64,000 nt of DNA, from positions 1 through 64,000 of the forward strand of contig CAIQPK010000072.1 in NCBI GenBank assembly GCA_903873705.1, given 5' to 3'. Within the stretch, counting starts at the first letter, position 1. Each line of letters opens with the position of its first letter. This document shows, piece after piece, positions 8,828-17,859 of this stretch. A model generated the notes under the pieces. The model ran no database searches and was not told where the DNA came from. It saw only the letters and a list, made by a program, of their open reading frames with translations. A program made the position numbers and the translations under genes. The DNA is from an uncultured Acidobacteriota bacterium. GTDB lineage: Bacteria > Acidobacteriota > Terriglobia > Terriglobales > Acidobacteriaceae.

Positions 8828-11809
8828 CTAGGAGTTCGTGACGCCCTGTGAGGGTGACGAACGCCCTTTCTTTCCTGCGGCGATGGCGGTCCCGCTGAAG
8901 GCGACGCGATTTCGGCCCGCCGCCTTTGCCTGGTAAAGCGCGTTGTCGGCGATGGCGAGCAAAGTCTCGGCGTCGCTATCGCCCGTAAGGGGATCGAACA
9001 CGGTAGCGCCGATGCTGCAGTTGATGCGGATTTCGTCCTCGCCGACACGCACCCGCAGGCTGCTGATGGCCTTGTGCAGGTGGGCGATGCGGCTCTCTGC
9101 GAACGCGGGTGGCACATCGTTGAGGATGATGAGAAATTCCTCGCCGCCGTAGCGGCCGACACTATCCGATGTCCGGATTGAAAAGCGCAGCGCCGAGGCG
9201 AAACGCCGCAGGGCATCGTCCCCGGTCAGGTGGCCGTAGGTGTCGTTCACCTGCTTGAAGTGGTCGACGTCAGTGAGTGCCAGGATGAGCGGCTTGCCGT
9301 TCTTGCGCGCGTTGGCGATCTGCTTATTGAGCTCCTGCAATATGGCCGAGCGATTGAGCATGCCGGTCAGACCGTCGAAGGTGGCCTGGATGCGGAGGAG
9401 TTCGCGGCTTTCCTCCAGCTCCTTTGTGCGTTGACGCACGAGAGCCTCAAGGTGGTGGCTGCGATTGCGAATCTTCCTGGCGTATAGCCGCGTGGCCAGT
9501 GCGATGAGGAAGCCCAAAATAATCGCGGTCAGTGTGATGAACCATGCCTTGCGCCACCACGGCGGACGGATGAGCAGGTGCAGACGAACGTTGCCGGAGG
9601 TGGCGTTGAGACTGGAGTTGAAGGCGGTGGCGGCGATGTTGTAGTCACCCGGAGGAACGCCGGAAAGCACGACGAGACCATCGCGGCTCTCCGTCCAGTC
9701 GGATTGCAGGCCGCCAATTTGATACCGGAAGACCAAGTCGCTGCGGTTGCGCACCGTCGGCGAGGAGAGTTGCAGGCGTAACGGCAGCGTGGTCCATGGA
9801 AGATCAAGGCGATCGCCGAGGGGGTACTCATCGGTGCCGCGATAGAGCCCGGTGATCGCTATCGGCAGGGCAACGGGGTCAAAAACGTGCTCGGGATGCA
9901 GCAGGTGCGCCAGGCCGCCGCTGGTGCCGACCCAGACGGATCCATCGGCGGCCTCGGTCAGGCCCCACTCGTCGACATCGTTCCAGATCATGCCGCTCTC
10001 CTGGGAGAGGTGACGCCACGTCGATCCGTTCCAGCCCAGCAGCCCCTGGTCGGTACCTAGCCAGAGCAGCCCATGGCGGCATGCCAGGATCGAATAGGCC
10101 TCCAAGCCGTGCAGCTCGGCGGGAAACTCCAGATGCCAGGGAACGAGGTGATCGCCTGATGGCCTCAAACGCCAGACGCCGATCCGCTGGCCGGTGACCC
10201 AGAGCTCACCGGATTCAGCGCACGAGAGGGCAATCAGGCGGCCGCTCGCGGGACCTGGCAATCCGTCCGTAGCGGGGAGCGACCAGGTGCCACCCTTCTC
10301 GCGCAGGAGACGATTGTTGGCGAGAAACCAGTTGGTCCCGTCGGGTGACTGGCAGGCTGAGTGCACCAGGCTCCGATCGGGCAGAAAGGCGTCGGCGGAG
10401 GTTGCGCGCTGAAACTCTCCGTGCGGCTCGCGCACATAGATGCCATGATCCGTTCCGAGAAAGAACCGGCCGGTGGGATCTTCAAACGCGCTGAGAATCG
10501 ATGTGGGCAGTTTCACCAGTTGTTGGGTCTGGCCGGTGTGGTCGTCGATGCGCAGCACGCTGCCGGAGTTGGTGGCCGCCCAAAGCTGTCCGCCGGGTTC
10601 GCGGCCCATGGCTACGATCAGGCCGTACAGCCACTTTTGTCCCTTGACGAGCGATCCGGCGGCGCCTGTGATGGGATCGATCCATGCCGGGCCCTTGTCT
10701 GTTCCGGCGATCACATGGCCCGGTTGGGACGCGTTCATGGCCCAGATGATGGCCGAGGGCAGCACCTTCTCATCGCTCCAGCCTTCCCACTGTCCGTAGC
10801 CCGCCCAGTTGTAAAGGCCGTCACCGTAGCTGCCCAGCCACAGGTCGCCGGAGGTATCGAAGATCATCGTCGCGATCTGGTTGTTACGGGGCAGGCCATG
10901 GTCGCGGTCGATCACTCGCCAGTGGTCGGACTCCCAGCGGGCAACGCCATCGTCGGTCGGGGCCAGCACCCGGCCATCGTTGTCGACGACAAGGCGTGAA
11001 CGCAGAAAGAAGCTGCCCTGAGCCGCCGTAGGCAGGCTGTGATCGACAAAGCTGCCGGCGCCCGAAGGCAGCGCAGCAATGTGATGCTCGCCCTCGGCCC
11101 AGGTGGTGCCTGCGTGATCGACGACTACGCTTTGCCAATGATCCTCTGGAAGTCCGTTCTTCGGTCCCCACTCCGTTAGAGCGGTGGGTTGGAGCGTGCC
11201 GCCGGGTGTGTCGGTCCAGGTGTAAAGACGATTGCCTGCACCCATCCACACGCGCGTGCTTTGGGGGCTCGCGGTCACAGTGCTCACGCTTGTGCCATCG
11301 CCCAGGGACGGAAACGCGGTGAGAAGCGCCGGCGAAAATACCGCGGTGTAGGAGTGGAACTGGCCCTTTGCATCGTGTTCAAGGTTGAAGAGGTGTCCTT
11401 TATCGAGGACCAGAAGGTGGCCCGCATCTGCGACGGCCATGCCATGGGTTCTGGTCAGTCGAACGGCCTGCTGCGTGGCCGGAACGAAACGCTTGCCGTC
11501 GAAGCGGTAGAGGTTCTGCGTGGTGCCCGCCCAGACGGTGCAGCTCGAATCGGCAACGACCTCCTGGATGCCGAGCTCGGGCAGGCCCTGCTCTCGTGTG
11601 AAGTGCTCGAAGGTGCCACCCAGAAAACGGAAAACGCCATTTTCAGTCGCCAGCCACAGGTAGCCGTCGCAGTCTCTGGCGAGTGACCGGACCGCGAGAT
11701 TCTTCAGCCCGTCGGACTGACGATAGGCGTGGAACACGTATTGCTGGGCGGGGAGAAGAGGAGCGAGGGAGAGCAGATAGGCCAGTACCCGGATTCGAGA
11801 AAGCTTCAT
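8828..11809 (-). CDS. Periplasmic two-component-propeller diguanylate cyclase
   Basis: A 993-residue membrane sensor enzyme. A signal peptide (residues 1-22, ending LLPAQ) is followed by about 700 residues of seven-bladed-propeller ligand-binding repeats (recurring LWLGSYGDGL, VWVGTSGGLAHL types), a Y_Y_Y-like beta domain (about 680-755), one transmembrane helix (WFITLTAIILGFLIALATRLY), a short coiled coil and a C-terminal GGDEF domain. The active-site motif is RYGGEEF, and an inhibitory RxxD site (RTSD) stands exactly five residues before GGEEF, so product feedback by c-di-GMP is expected. It should turn an extracytoplasmic signal into c-di-GMP synthesis; no EAL domain is present. The ATG at 11809 is chosen for its AGGTG site over a GTG at 11818. 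It converges on the MFS gene. Confidence 0.93.
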   Translation of the reverse strand: MKLSRIRVLAYLLSLAPLLPAQQYVFHAYRQSDGLKNLAVRSLARDCDGYLWLATENGVFRFLGGTFEHFTREQGLPELGIQEVVADSSCTVWAGTTQNLYRFDGKRFVPATQQAVRLTRTHGMAVADAGHLLVLDKGHLFNLEHDAKGQFHSYTAVFSPALLTAFPSLGDGTSVSTVTASPQSTRVWMGAGNRLYTWTDTPGGTLQPTALTEWGPKNGLPEDHWQSVVVDHAGTTWAEGEHHIAALPSGAGSFVDHSLPTAAQGSFFLRSRLVVDNDGRVLAPTDDGVARWESDHWRVIDRDHGLPRNNQIATMIFDTSGDLWLGSYGDGLYNWAGYGQWEGWSDEKVLPSAIIWAMNASQPGHVIAGTDKGPAWIDPITGAAGSLVKGQKWLYGLIVAMGREPGGQLWAATNSGSVLRIDDHTGQTQQLVKLPTSILSAFEDPTGRFFLGTDHGIYVREPHGEFQRATSADAFLPDRSLVHSACQSPDGTNWFLANNRLLREKGGTWSLPATDGLPGPASGRLIALSCAESGELWVTGQRIGVWRLRPSGDHLVPWHLEFPAELHGLEAYSILACRHGLLWLGTDQGLLGWNGSTWRHLSQESGMIWNDVDEWGLTEAADGSVWVGTSGGLAHLLHPEHVFDPVALPIAITGLYRGTDEYPLGDRLDLPWTTLPLRLQLSSPTVRNRSDLVFRYQIGGLQSDWTESRDGLVVLSGVPPGDYNIAATAFNSSLNATSGNVRLHLLIRPPWWRKAWFITLTAIILGFLIALATRLYARKIRNRSHHLEALVRQRTKELEESRELLRIQATFDGLTGMLNRSAILQELNKQIANARKNGKPLILALTDVDHFKQVNDTYGHLTGDDALRRFASALRFSIRTSDSVGRYGGEEFLIILNDVPPAFAESRIAHLHKAISSLRVRVGEDEIRINCSIGATVFDPLTGDSDAETLLAIADNALYQAKAAGRNRVAFSGTAIAAGKKGRSSPSQGVTNS

Positions 11810-11992
11810 CGATCGCACCTATGAGAGAGGCACGCTCCGTGTAGAGGAAATGCGGAGTCTGGGCCGAAAAGCAAGTTACTTGATCGGATTACGAATGGCT
11901 CTCTCAGTCTATTTCTAAATGCCAAGGCCGCCCATCCGACAATTGGGGCAGAACCACATGAAGTAACTGCATTTCTGGGAATGGCGGGAGAT

Positions 11993-12069
11993 TGGTGGGC
12001 GAGACAGGGATCGAACCTGTAACCCCGGACTTAGAAGGTCCGTGCTCTATCCAATTGAGCTACTCGCCC
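11993..12069 (-). tRNA. tRNA-Arg (anticodon TCT)
   Basis: The minus strand gives a 77-nt cloverleaf including encoded CCA: acceptor GGGCGAG/CTCGCCC, D-arm AGCTCAATTGGATAGAGC, anticodon loop CTTCTAA with TCT, and T-arm GGTTCGATCC. It lies 9 bases downstream of the unknown gene at 12079-12744 on the same strand, so the two may share a transcript. Confidence 0.96.
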
Positions 12070-12078
12070 CAGCGGCTG

Positions 12079-12744
12079 CTACTTTGGCCTATGCCGTACG
12101 CGCAGGGGATACGCGCTGGTATCGATTGTAGCGGAGGACCGCGCGGGAGCAAGGTCACGCCCGCGCAGCAGCGTGGTTACGTCGGCCAGGGCAGCAGCCC
12201 AGAACTCGACCGCAGATGCAGCATCATGACCGAGCGCTCGGACGTATAACGTGACGGCGAATCCTTCCACGGTGCTCGCCTCGAAATCAAACATCGCGGG
12301 CCGCAGAACGCAGGCCAGCGCCGCCTGCGGATGGAAGAGGCGCTCCGCACGCCGGGTAAGGCGGTCGAGCATCTCGCGCTGCTGATGCGCCGATGCAAAG
12401 AGCGTTCTGTCGCGCCACAGCACGTCGATATAGCTGGCGATACCGTGGGACGAGGTTTCCGGATCGAGCTCGAGCTCGAAGCGCAACATCTCGAGTTCTT
12501 CCGCGTTCTCGCCGGAGGAAAGAGGCCATACGTCGCACTTGGCGGTAAGCAGCGCTGAGCGCGCCGCATTAAGCGAACGCAGGGCGCGGCCGAGGGCAGG
12601 GAAGTGCTCGACCTCTGGGATTTCAGCAATGTCGTAAGGATGGGCCCGCAGGTCGATGTAGCGCGCGCTCCCCGAGGGATCAGACCACGGTACGACCAGG
12701 GTGGGCGCGTCGGCGGTACATTCGGCAGTCCACTCAGCCAGCAT
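12079..12744 (-). CDS. Conserved hypothetical protein
   Basis: A 221-residue soluble protein that I do not recognise. It has no signal peptide or membrane helix and is a mixed alpha/beta sequence rich in Ala, Leu, Arg and Glu, with several tryptophans in the first half. The ATG at 12744 follows GGAAG. It lies 14 bases after the YheT-like hydrolase on the same strand and 9 bases before tRNA-Arg, so it is probably the last protein gene of a DUF72-YheT operon. Strand, spacing, ribosome-binding site and codon use support a real gene. No function is proposed. Confidence 0.7.
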   Translation of the reverse strand: MLAEWTAECTADAPTLVVPWSDPSGSARYIDLRAHPYDIAEIPEVEHFPALGRALRSLNAARSALLTAKCDVWPLSSGENAEELEMLRFELELDPETSSHGIASYIDVLWRDRTLFASAHQQREMLDRLTRRAERLFHPQAALACVLRPAMFDFEASTVEGFAVTLYVRALGHDAASAVEFWAAALADVTTLLRGRDLAPARSSATIDTSAYPLRVRHRPK

Positions 12745-12758
12745 CGTTCTTCCAGTAT

Positions 12759-13877
12759 CTATGAGATCAACTGATCTGGCAGAACCGGCGCCGCGGACCG
12801 GTGCTGACCGATGGAAAGCGATCGGCTGGGAAAGGCCTGGCTTTTCGGGAATGCGTATTGGAAGACGAAGCGCAACGCGGTGTGTTCAGCCCAGTAGCCG
12901 TCGTTGCCGGTCACCGGATTGGGCTCGGCAAGAAACGCGCAATGACCGCCGTGTGCTGTTTCGATGAAGGTGATGTTCGGGTTCGCGGCGATGGCCTCGC
13001 GCGTGGTTTCCACCAGCCGGACGAAGGGGTCATCGCAAGCGTGGACGATCAGCGTGGGCACGGTAATGCGGTGGAGGACGCGGGCTGCAGCGGCGCGGTA
13101 GTAGTAGTCCTCAGCCGACTTGAAGCCCGAGTATAGCGCGGTGATTCGGTCGTCGAAGTCACGCAGCGAATGAATACCCGCCGTCCGTTGCGGATCGAAG
13201 ACGTGAGGGAAGAGCATTGCCTTGCGGCGAAAACGCTTGAGGAGTGCACGCAGAAAACGCCGCTCGTAGAGCCGGTTCTGCCACTCATGCAGGCAGCCGG
13301 CCGACGCCTCCAGGTCGACAGCTGGAGAGACACCGATCACGCTGCGCAGCTCGGGCGGAGCATCCGCTCCCAGGTCGCCAGCCAGCTTCAGCATCAGATT
13401 GCCGCCCATCGAGTAGCCGATGAGGGAGAGCGACTGCAGCTTGTGCGCATCGCGGAAGAAGCGCATGACGCGCTCAACATCGGACGACAAGCCGGAGTGA
13501 TATAGCGTGGGCGTCAGCCGTTCTGTGCCGCCGCAGTTGCGCATGTTCATGCGGATGACGTTGCAGCCCGCGCTCCACAGTTTGTTCGCGTTGCCGACAA
13601 CGTACTGCGACCGCGACGAGCCCTCAAGACCATGCAGGATGATGACGGTGGGCCGCTCGGGCCGCTCTGGCAGCGGCTGCCAGTGGCAGTGGCAGAGGAT
13701 CTGGCTGGCAATCTGATTGTTTCGTGCTGGAGAAACTTCAACGAGCTGGGCCACGGGCTCCGGCAGGAGGTCCTGGCGTCGCAGAAAGTTGCCGAAGATG
13801 GTCTGCAGATGGCCGTTGGAAAGGAAGCGACGGGGTTTGAAGTCGGGATAGCCGGAAGGGAGAGACGGAGCTGACAT
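12759..13877 (-). CDS. YheT-family alpha/beta hydrolase
   Basis: A 372-residue alpha/beta-hydrolase of the COG0429 (YheT/ABHD1-3) family. The start FKPRRFLSNGHLQTIFGNFLR is the family signature. The oxyanion region is ILHGLEGSSRSQY, the nucleophile elbow is GYSMGGN (Ser about 155), the acid is in VHACDDPFV and the histidine in TAHGGHCAF. Members are predicted carboxylesterases or lipases, mostly uncharacterised in bacteria. Its ATG overlaps the stop codon of the DUF72 gene by one base (TGATG), implying translational coupling. Confidence 0.92.
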   Translation of the reverse strand: MSAPSLPSGYPDFKPRRFLSNGHLQTIFGNFLRRQDLLPEPVAQLVEVSPARNNQIASQILCHCHWQPLPERPERPTVIILHGLEGSSRSQYVVGNANKLWSAGCNVIRMNMRNCGGTERLTPTLYHSGLSSDVERVMRFFRDAHKLQSLSLIGYSMGGNLMLKLAGDLGADAPPELRSVIGVSPAVDLEASAGCLHEWQNRLYERRFLRALLKRFRRKAMLFPHVFDPQRTAGIHSLRDFDDRITALYSGFKSAEDYYYRAAAARVLHRITVPTLIVHACDDPFVRLVETTREAIAANPNITFIETAHGGHCAFLAEPNPVTGNDGYWAEHTALRFVFQYAFPKSQAFPSRSLSIGQHRSAAPVLPDQLIS

Positions 13878-14674
13878 CAGAGGGCAGCCTTCCGGCCAAT
13901 GGCAGCGGCCTTCTTGAGCATGGCGACGGCGTTGAGTGCGCCCGTGGGTTCGTCTTCGTGCTTGAAGAAGGCGAAGACATCCTGCGTTGCGGCCAGCCTG
14001 GTGAAGCTGGTGGCAAAGGTGTTCAGCCTGCGTGGTGTGTAGCCGCCTTCCTTACGCAGTCGATAGTGACGGAAGTTGGCGGTCGCCACATCGGGGGTAA
14101 CCAAGGCATCGGTTTCTGCAACGCAGAGCGCGGCGTTGTGCTTGCGCAGGATCGCGTAAGCCGACTCATCAAACCAGCTCGGATGGCGAAACTCAAACGC
14201 AATCTGAAACCCTTTTCGACGGAAACTCGACAAGGCAAGAAAGGATGCAAGACGAGCGGGGTCGGCCTTGAAATTTGGAGGAAGCTGAAAAAGCAGGGGG
14301 CCGAGTTTGCCAGCCTTGCGCGCCGGGGCTATGGCGGCGATGAATTCGGCAACGGTCGCCTGGCTCTCGCGCAGCCGCTGGAAATGCGTGATTCGCTGCG
14401 GTGCCTTGAAGCTGAAGCGAAAGTCCGGAGGCGTCGCGTCCAGCCAGCCGGCGAGTTGCTCTGCCGTGGGCAGCTTCTGGAAGGTGTAGTTCACTTCGAC
14501 AGCGGTCATCCGCGAGGCGTAGTAATGCAGAAAACCGCGCGAGGGCACGGTTGCAGGGTAAAAACCCGGCTTCCAGGTGGCATAAGCCCAGCCGGAAGTA
14601 CCAGCGAAAAGATGACGGGGGGATGGAGCGAGCGCGGCGGCAGCAACAGGCGTGAATTTCGGAGCGCGCGGCAA
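13877..14674 (-). CDS. DUF72 domain-containing protein
   Basis: A 265-residue protein of the DUF72 family (YecE-like, TIM-barrel fold), biochemical role unknown. Family signatures are FAGTSGWAYATWKPGFYP near the start, LGPLLFQLPPNFK in the middle and AFEFRHPSWF. The open frame runs back through tRNA-His to 15238, but that part is antisense to DUF4112. The likely start is TTG at 14674, with GGAG four bases ahead; no ATG lies between the tRNA and the conserved domain. The last codon overlaps the start of the YheT gene. Tight placement behind tRNA-His (34 bases) suggests read-through transcription from the tRNA promoter. Confidence 0.85.
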   Translation of the reverse strand: MPRAPKFTPVAAAALAPSPRHLFAGTSGWAYATWKPGFYPATVPSRGFLHYYASRMTAVEVNYTFQKLPTAEQLAGWLDATPPDFRFSFKAPQRITHFQRLRESQATVAEFIAAIAPARKAGKLGPLLFQLPPNFKADPARLASFLALSSFRRKGFQIAFEFRHPSWFDESAYAILRKHNAALCVAETDALVTPDVATANFRHYRLRKEGGYTPRRLNTFATSFTRLAATQDVFAFFKHEDEPTGALNAVAMLKKAAAIGRKAAL

Positions 14675-14707
14675 AGGACTCCAAGTGGGGCTTTGAGAAG
14701 GGATGAT

Positions 14708-14783
14708 TGGGGCGGCTAGTGGGTTTCGAACCCACGACATCCGCTGCCACAGAGCGGCGTTCTGCCACTGAACTATAGCCGCC
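14708..14783 (-). tRNA. tRNA-His (anticodon GTG)
   Basis: The minus strand forms a tRNA with acceptor GCGGCTA/TAGCCGC plus the histidine-specific extra G(-1) opposite C73, D-arm AGTTCAGTGGCAGAAC, anticodon loop CTGTGGC with GTG, and T-arm GGGTTCGAAACCC. CCA is encoded at 14708-14710. Confidence 0.96.
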
Positions 14784-14842
14784 GTATCGAGATCGATTAT
14801 AGCATCCAAATACGTGCAGGCCCAGCGGTGGCCAGAGGTGGG

Positions 14843-15412
14843 ATGACGATGAGCGCGAAAACAGCACAACCAGAGATTTTGTCCCCAGGAGCCCAACCCC
14901 GTGACGCGGTTCGTGAACGTATGGGAGGGGCCGGCGGTTTGTTCCGCGACGAAAACCTCGATCTGCTCTCTCGCGCCCTCGACACCTGGTTTCGCATCCC
15001 GGGCACCCAGATCCGTTTCGGCTTGGACGGCATCGTTGGCTTCATCCCCGGCTTCGGAGACCTTGCCGGTGGCCTGGCTAGTGGCATTATTGTTCTGGCT
15101 GCGTACTTCCGCGGCGCGCCGGTGGTTACGATTGCTCGAATGATCGTCAACGTCGGCATTGAAGTCGGCGTCGGCATGGTTCCTGTGCTGGGCAATCTCT
15201 TCGACATCGGATTCCGCGCCAATCGCCGCAACTACCACCTGCTTGAACGCACGCTGCTAACGGGACGCCGCGATACGTACAAGGACTGGCTCTTCATGGC
15301 CGTGCTGGGCGCGGGATTAGTGCTACTCGCGCTGGTGCCGTTCATGCTCCTTACCTGGCTCAGCATAAAGGTGCTTGGCGGGCTGGGAATCGACGCCAAC
15401 CGCAGTTTTTAG
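14843..15412 (+). CDS. DUF4112 domain-containing membrane protein
   Basis: A 189-residue protein with the DUF4112 signature: [32 protein letters not shown] followed by a hydrophobic helix, [19 protein letters not shown], and a C-terminal transmembrane segment (about 150-180). DUF4112 proteins are small predicted membrane proteins of unknown function, common in proteobacteria and acidobacteria. An AGAGG ribosome-binding site serves the ATG at 14843; an ATG two codons later is equally possible. It is transcribed away from tRNA-His and towards tRNA-Pro. Confidence 0.87.
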   Translation: MTMSAKTAQPEILSPGAQPRDAVRERMGGAGGLFRDENLDLLSRALDTWFRIPGTQIRFGLDGIVGFIPGFGDLAGGLASGIIVLAAYFRGAPVVTIARMIVNVGIEVGVGMVPVLGNLFDIGFRANRRNYHLLERTLLTGRRDTYKDWLFMAVLGAGLVLLALVPFMLLTWLSIKVLGGLGIDANRSF

Positions 15413-15443
15413 GCCGCGGCGATGCGGTAATATTGGAGTAAGT

Positions 15444-15520
15444 CGGGGCGTAGCGCAGCCTGGTAGCGCATCTGCTTTGGGAGCAGAGGGTCGGGAGTTC
15501 GAATCTCTCCGCCCCGACCA
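15444..15520 (+). tRNA. tRNA-Pro (anticodon TGG)
   Basis: A 77-nt cloverleaf with acceptor CGGGGCG/CGCCCCG, discriminator A, encoded CCA, D-arm AGCGCAGCCTGGTAGCGC, anticodon loop TTTGGGA with TGG and T-arm GAGTTCGAATCTC. It marks the left edge of a region rich in small unknown genes and broken genes. Confidence 0.97.
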
Positions 15521-15572
15521 TTACAAGACTCTCGTCTTTTCATTACAGGTTCCGCGGTGGTTTCCCCGCAGG

Positions 15573-16178
15573 TCAATTGGGTTCCCGGCTGGCAGGGGAA
15601 CCGTAATCCCGCTTGGGCAGAAGACGGTCCCGGTCATAGGGCAAGTCTTCGTGCTCGGGAAGGGGATCATTGGGGAAATCCTCCTGCCAATGCCGACGCG
15701 AATCGTCATCCGCATAATACTTGAGGTAGAGCCGGTTATCTTCCCCGCTGCAAGCGCCGAGCATTTGAATATGCCACGCCGAACTTGCAGCCGGCGCCAA
15801 CACCTTGGTTTCCTCCAACAAGCAATCGGTCCAGAGATGGTTGTAGAGTTCCCGGTCGCTGAGATGATCTGTTTGCTCGATAAAGACTCGAAGGAGCGCG
15901 AGCGTATGGATGACCTCCCACAGCTTTTCGGTGAGTTCCTGATTGTTGAGTGAATCCGGCGCGGGCAAGGACACGCCAGCGCTCTCCAATTGGTGAAAAT
16001 GAGTCGTCCACGGAGCTTCCTCGAACTCCGCCACTTGTTTCCAGAATGTTTCTTCTGTCTCAGGCGGGCAAATGCCCAGCACTCGCGCTTTCATCTGGTC
16101 GCCGCCAAGCTCTTCTGCCCGGCGTTTCAAGCGCTCAATCCTCTTGTCCTGGTCATCGTCAGTTTCCGGCTTTCCCAC
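15573..16178 (-). CDS. Conserved hypothetical protein
   Basis: A 201-residue acidic soluble protein with no signal peptide or membrane segment. It starts with a charged helical stretch (DKRIERLKRRAEEL), has a central helical region containing LWEVIHTLALLRVFIEQTDHLSDRELY, then WHIQMLGACSGEDNRLYLKYYADDDSRRHW and a charged tail. I do not recognise a named family, but the composition and consistent helical pattern are those of a real protein. A second short gene (16268-16477) lies 89 bases upstream on the same strand. Confidence 0.7.
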   Translation of the reverse strand: MGKPETDDDQDKRIERLKRRAEELGGDQMKARVLGICPPETEETFWKQVAEFEEAPWTTHFHQLESAGVSLPAPDSLNNQELTEKLWEVIHTLALLRVFIEQTDHLSDRELYNHLWTDCLLEETKVLAPAASSAWHIQMLGACSGEDNRLYLKYYADDDSRRHWQEDFPNDPLPEHEDLPYDRDRLLPKRDYGSPASREPN

Positions 16179-16267
16179 GGTGCCTCCTGGAATGCGCTAT
16201 GCCCATCGTCCGAGCTTGCGTAGTGGATCAAGTCAACGGCACATCGGTGTTGCTGGTGAGCGAAGAG

Positions 16268-16477
16268 CTACGCTTTGAAATCCGCAGGGGTGTAGGCATT
16301 AGGTTTCCACGCGGGAATGGCCCAATCGGCCGGAACGGCGTCGATCTGCACCGGAGCGCCATTGCGCTCCATCTTTGAATAATAAGCGGCCTGGAGGCAG
16401 CGAAACTTTTTGCGCATGACTTCCAGTGGTTGATACAGCGTACGTTTTTCATAATGAACACAAGCAGGATCGCACAT
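16268..16477 (-). CDS. Small hypothetical protein
   Basis: A 69-residue soluble peptide with four cysteines or histidines near the start (CDPACVH, then FRC), a central helix rich in aromatic and basic residues (LEVMRKKFRCLQAAYYSKM) and a Pro/Trp-rich end. Codon use looks coding, and it lies upstream of and on the same strand as the unknown gene at 15573-16178. No family is recognised. Confidence 0.45.
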   Translation of the reverse strand: MCDPACVHYEKRTLYQPLEVMRKKFRCLQAAYYSKMERNGAPVQIDAVPADWAIPAWKPNAYTPADFKA

Positions 16478-16500
16478 AGCGCCTCAGCATAGGTCGTCCA

Positions 16501-16695
16501 GTGCTTTGGATTTTTTGCGCTCTCTATTACGTTGCAGCGACTCTCGCCGCCATTGGTATGTTTGCTGTCTTCGTCAGTTTTGACAGATGGCGTAGGGGCT
16601 GGTTTTGGGGCGCTGTCCGCGTCCTTGCCTTGATCTGGCTTTACTGGATGGCTCTTTTTTTTGTGCGACAAGGGCTGTCCCTCATAGGTGCATAA
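16501..16695 (+). CDS. Small two-helix membrane protein
   Basis: A 64-residue peptide starting from GTG at 16501, with two predicted transmembrane helices (about residues 3-26 and 37-60) separated by a basic loop containing RWRRGW. Its stop codon overlaps the ATG of the next small gene by one base (TAATG), which supports real translation and coupling. It might be a passenger of the neighbouring IS1595-type element or an independent gene; function unknown. Confidence 0.45.
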   Translation: MLWIFCALYYVAATLAAIGMFAVFVSFDRWRRGWFWGAVRVLALIWLYWMALFFVRQGLSLIGA

Positions 16696-16844
16696 TGGGC
16701 AATATGAAACACGAATACCATGAGGGGCCGGAAGCACTTGAACGCTTTAAGGCAGGGATGTCCCGTCTCTTCCAAGCGTCCAAAGTATCTGTGAAGGATA
16801 AACCTAAACCGAAGCCCAAACAGGGTAAATCCAGCAAGGGTTAG
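16695..16844 (+). CDS. Small basic protein of the GPEAxERF type
   Basis: A 49-residue protein starting MGNMKHEYHEGPEALERF, followed by a helix ending RLFQASK and a Lys/Pro tail. Short proteins of the pattern EGPEA-x-ERF...RLF-x-x-SK are widespread in bacteria and have no known function. The gene is coupled by TAATG to the membrane peptide upstream. Its 3' end overlaps the end of the transposase pseudogene by four bases, so it lies at or inside the element's left boundary. Confidence 0.55.
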   Translation: MGNMKHEYHEGPEALERFKAGMSRLFQASKVSVKDKPKPKPKQGKSSKG

Positions 16845-17820
16845 CGTTTGTGCTTGCCACGCCCTTGCCGACGATTAGTGCGCCCGTTAGCTGTCCGTAG
16901 GTCAACCGCTTGCCAGCAACCGAACACATGACGCTCTGAAAGCGGGTGCTGTCGTCAGGAGTCTTTGCGATTGTTGTACCGAAACACCTGCTCAGCCACA
17001 TAAGCGTCAAGGTGAAAGGGCTCAACCGAGATGTACGTACCCTTGAAGCCCCGCTTTAGAGGGCTCCAAAAGTTCTCAATACCGTTGGTGTGAATATGAC
17101 CGTTGACGTACTCGACAGCATGATTGATGACCGCGCGGTTATAGCCCTCGGACGCGTAAACATACGTCGAAAGCTCATCCGTCATCACGTTTGCGCCGAC
17201 AGCGATTGCATCGTTCATCGCAGGCTTGATCTGTTGACGGCTGCGGTCGGCAATAACACGGGCCTTGACGTTGCCACCACGCTCCAACATGCCGAGGACG
17301 ATAGCCTTCCCGTGACCGCCGTGCAAGCCACTTGAGGGCTGAGGGCAGCCTTAGCGCGGCGCTTGTCTTTGTGCATGTTCTTGGCGAGTCTGCCGACAAA
17401 GGTTTCATCCACTTCGACCGGCTCCGAGCCGCCGCCGATCATGCCCGATTCGTCAGCCATGGCAACGCGGATACGGTGGAGAAGGAACCATGCCGACTTC
17501 TGCGTGATACCGAGAGCGCGGGAAATCTCATAGCTGCTGACACCATTCTTGCAGTTCGCCAGCATCCACATTGCAGCCATCCATTTGTCGAGTCCAATGG
17601 GGCTGTCTTCCATAACTGTGCCGACCTTGACTGTGAACTGCTTCTTGCAGCCTTTGCAGTGCCACAGTTTACGAGTCTGTACAAACGAGTTCTTGTCCGA
17701 TCCGCAGCGTGGGCAAGTTACATCACCTGCGCCCCAGCGCAGATTCTTCGCATAGTCAAAGCAGCGGTCCGCATCGGAGAAGTAGATGATGGCTTGCTGA
17801 AGTGTGTGCGGCGTTTCCAT
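16841..17820 (-). pseudogene. IS1595-family (ISXO2-like) transposase, frameshifted
   Basis: The N-terminal part (from ATG 17820) has the zinc ribbon CPRCGSDK...WHCKGCKKQF (about residues 36-62), a helix-turn-helix (about 85-115) and the first catalytic Asp in VEVDETFVGR. The rest of the DDE-type domain continues in other frames: a shift near 17325-17345 leads to LHGGHGKAIVLGMLERGG and NGIENFWSPLKRGFKGTY; a second near 16965 leads to TPDDSTRFQSVMCSVAGKRL; a third near 16875 leads to a basic tail ending KHKR and the stop at 16841. Joined, these give a typical full-length transposase, so the element was intact and has decayed, or the assembly carries indels here. Clear terminal inverted repeats were not found by eye. 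Confidence 0.85.
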
Positions 17821-17859
17821 TTCTTAATAGTGGGAGAAATCGCCTTGTGTGTCAAGTAT

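Noticed and set aside
11992-12249. Plus-strand frame starting MVGETGIEPVTPDLEGP
   Set aside because: It is the antisense of tRNA-Arg, a well-known source of false proteins; it has no real domain or ribosome-binding site.
14674-15238. N-terminal extension of the DUF72 gene
   Set aside because: It would run through tRNA-His and antisense to DUF4112; the sequence there is not DUF72-like.
15375-15953. Plus-strand frame containing [19 protein letters not shown]
   Set aside because: This is a translation of tRNA-Pro, a common spurious annotation, and it overlaps the real minus-strand gene at 15573-16178.
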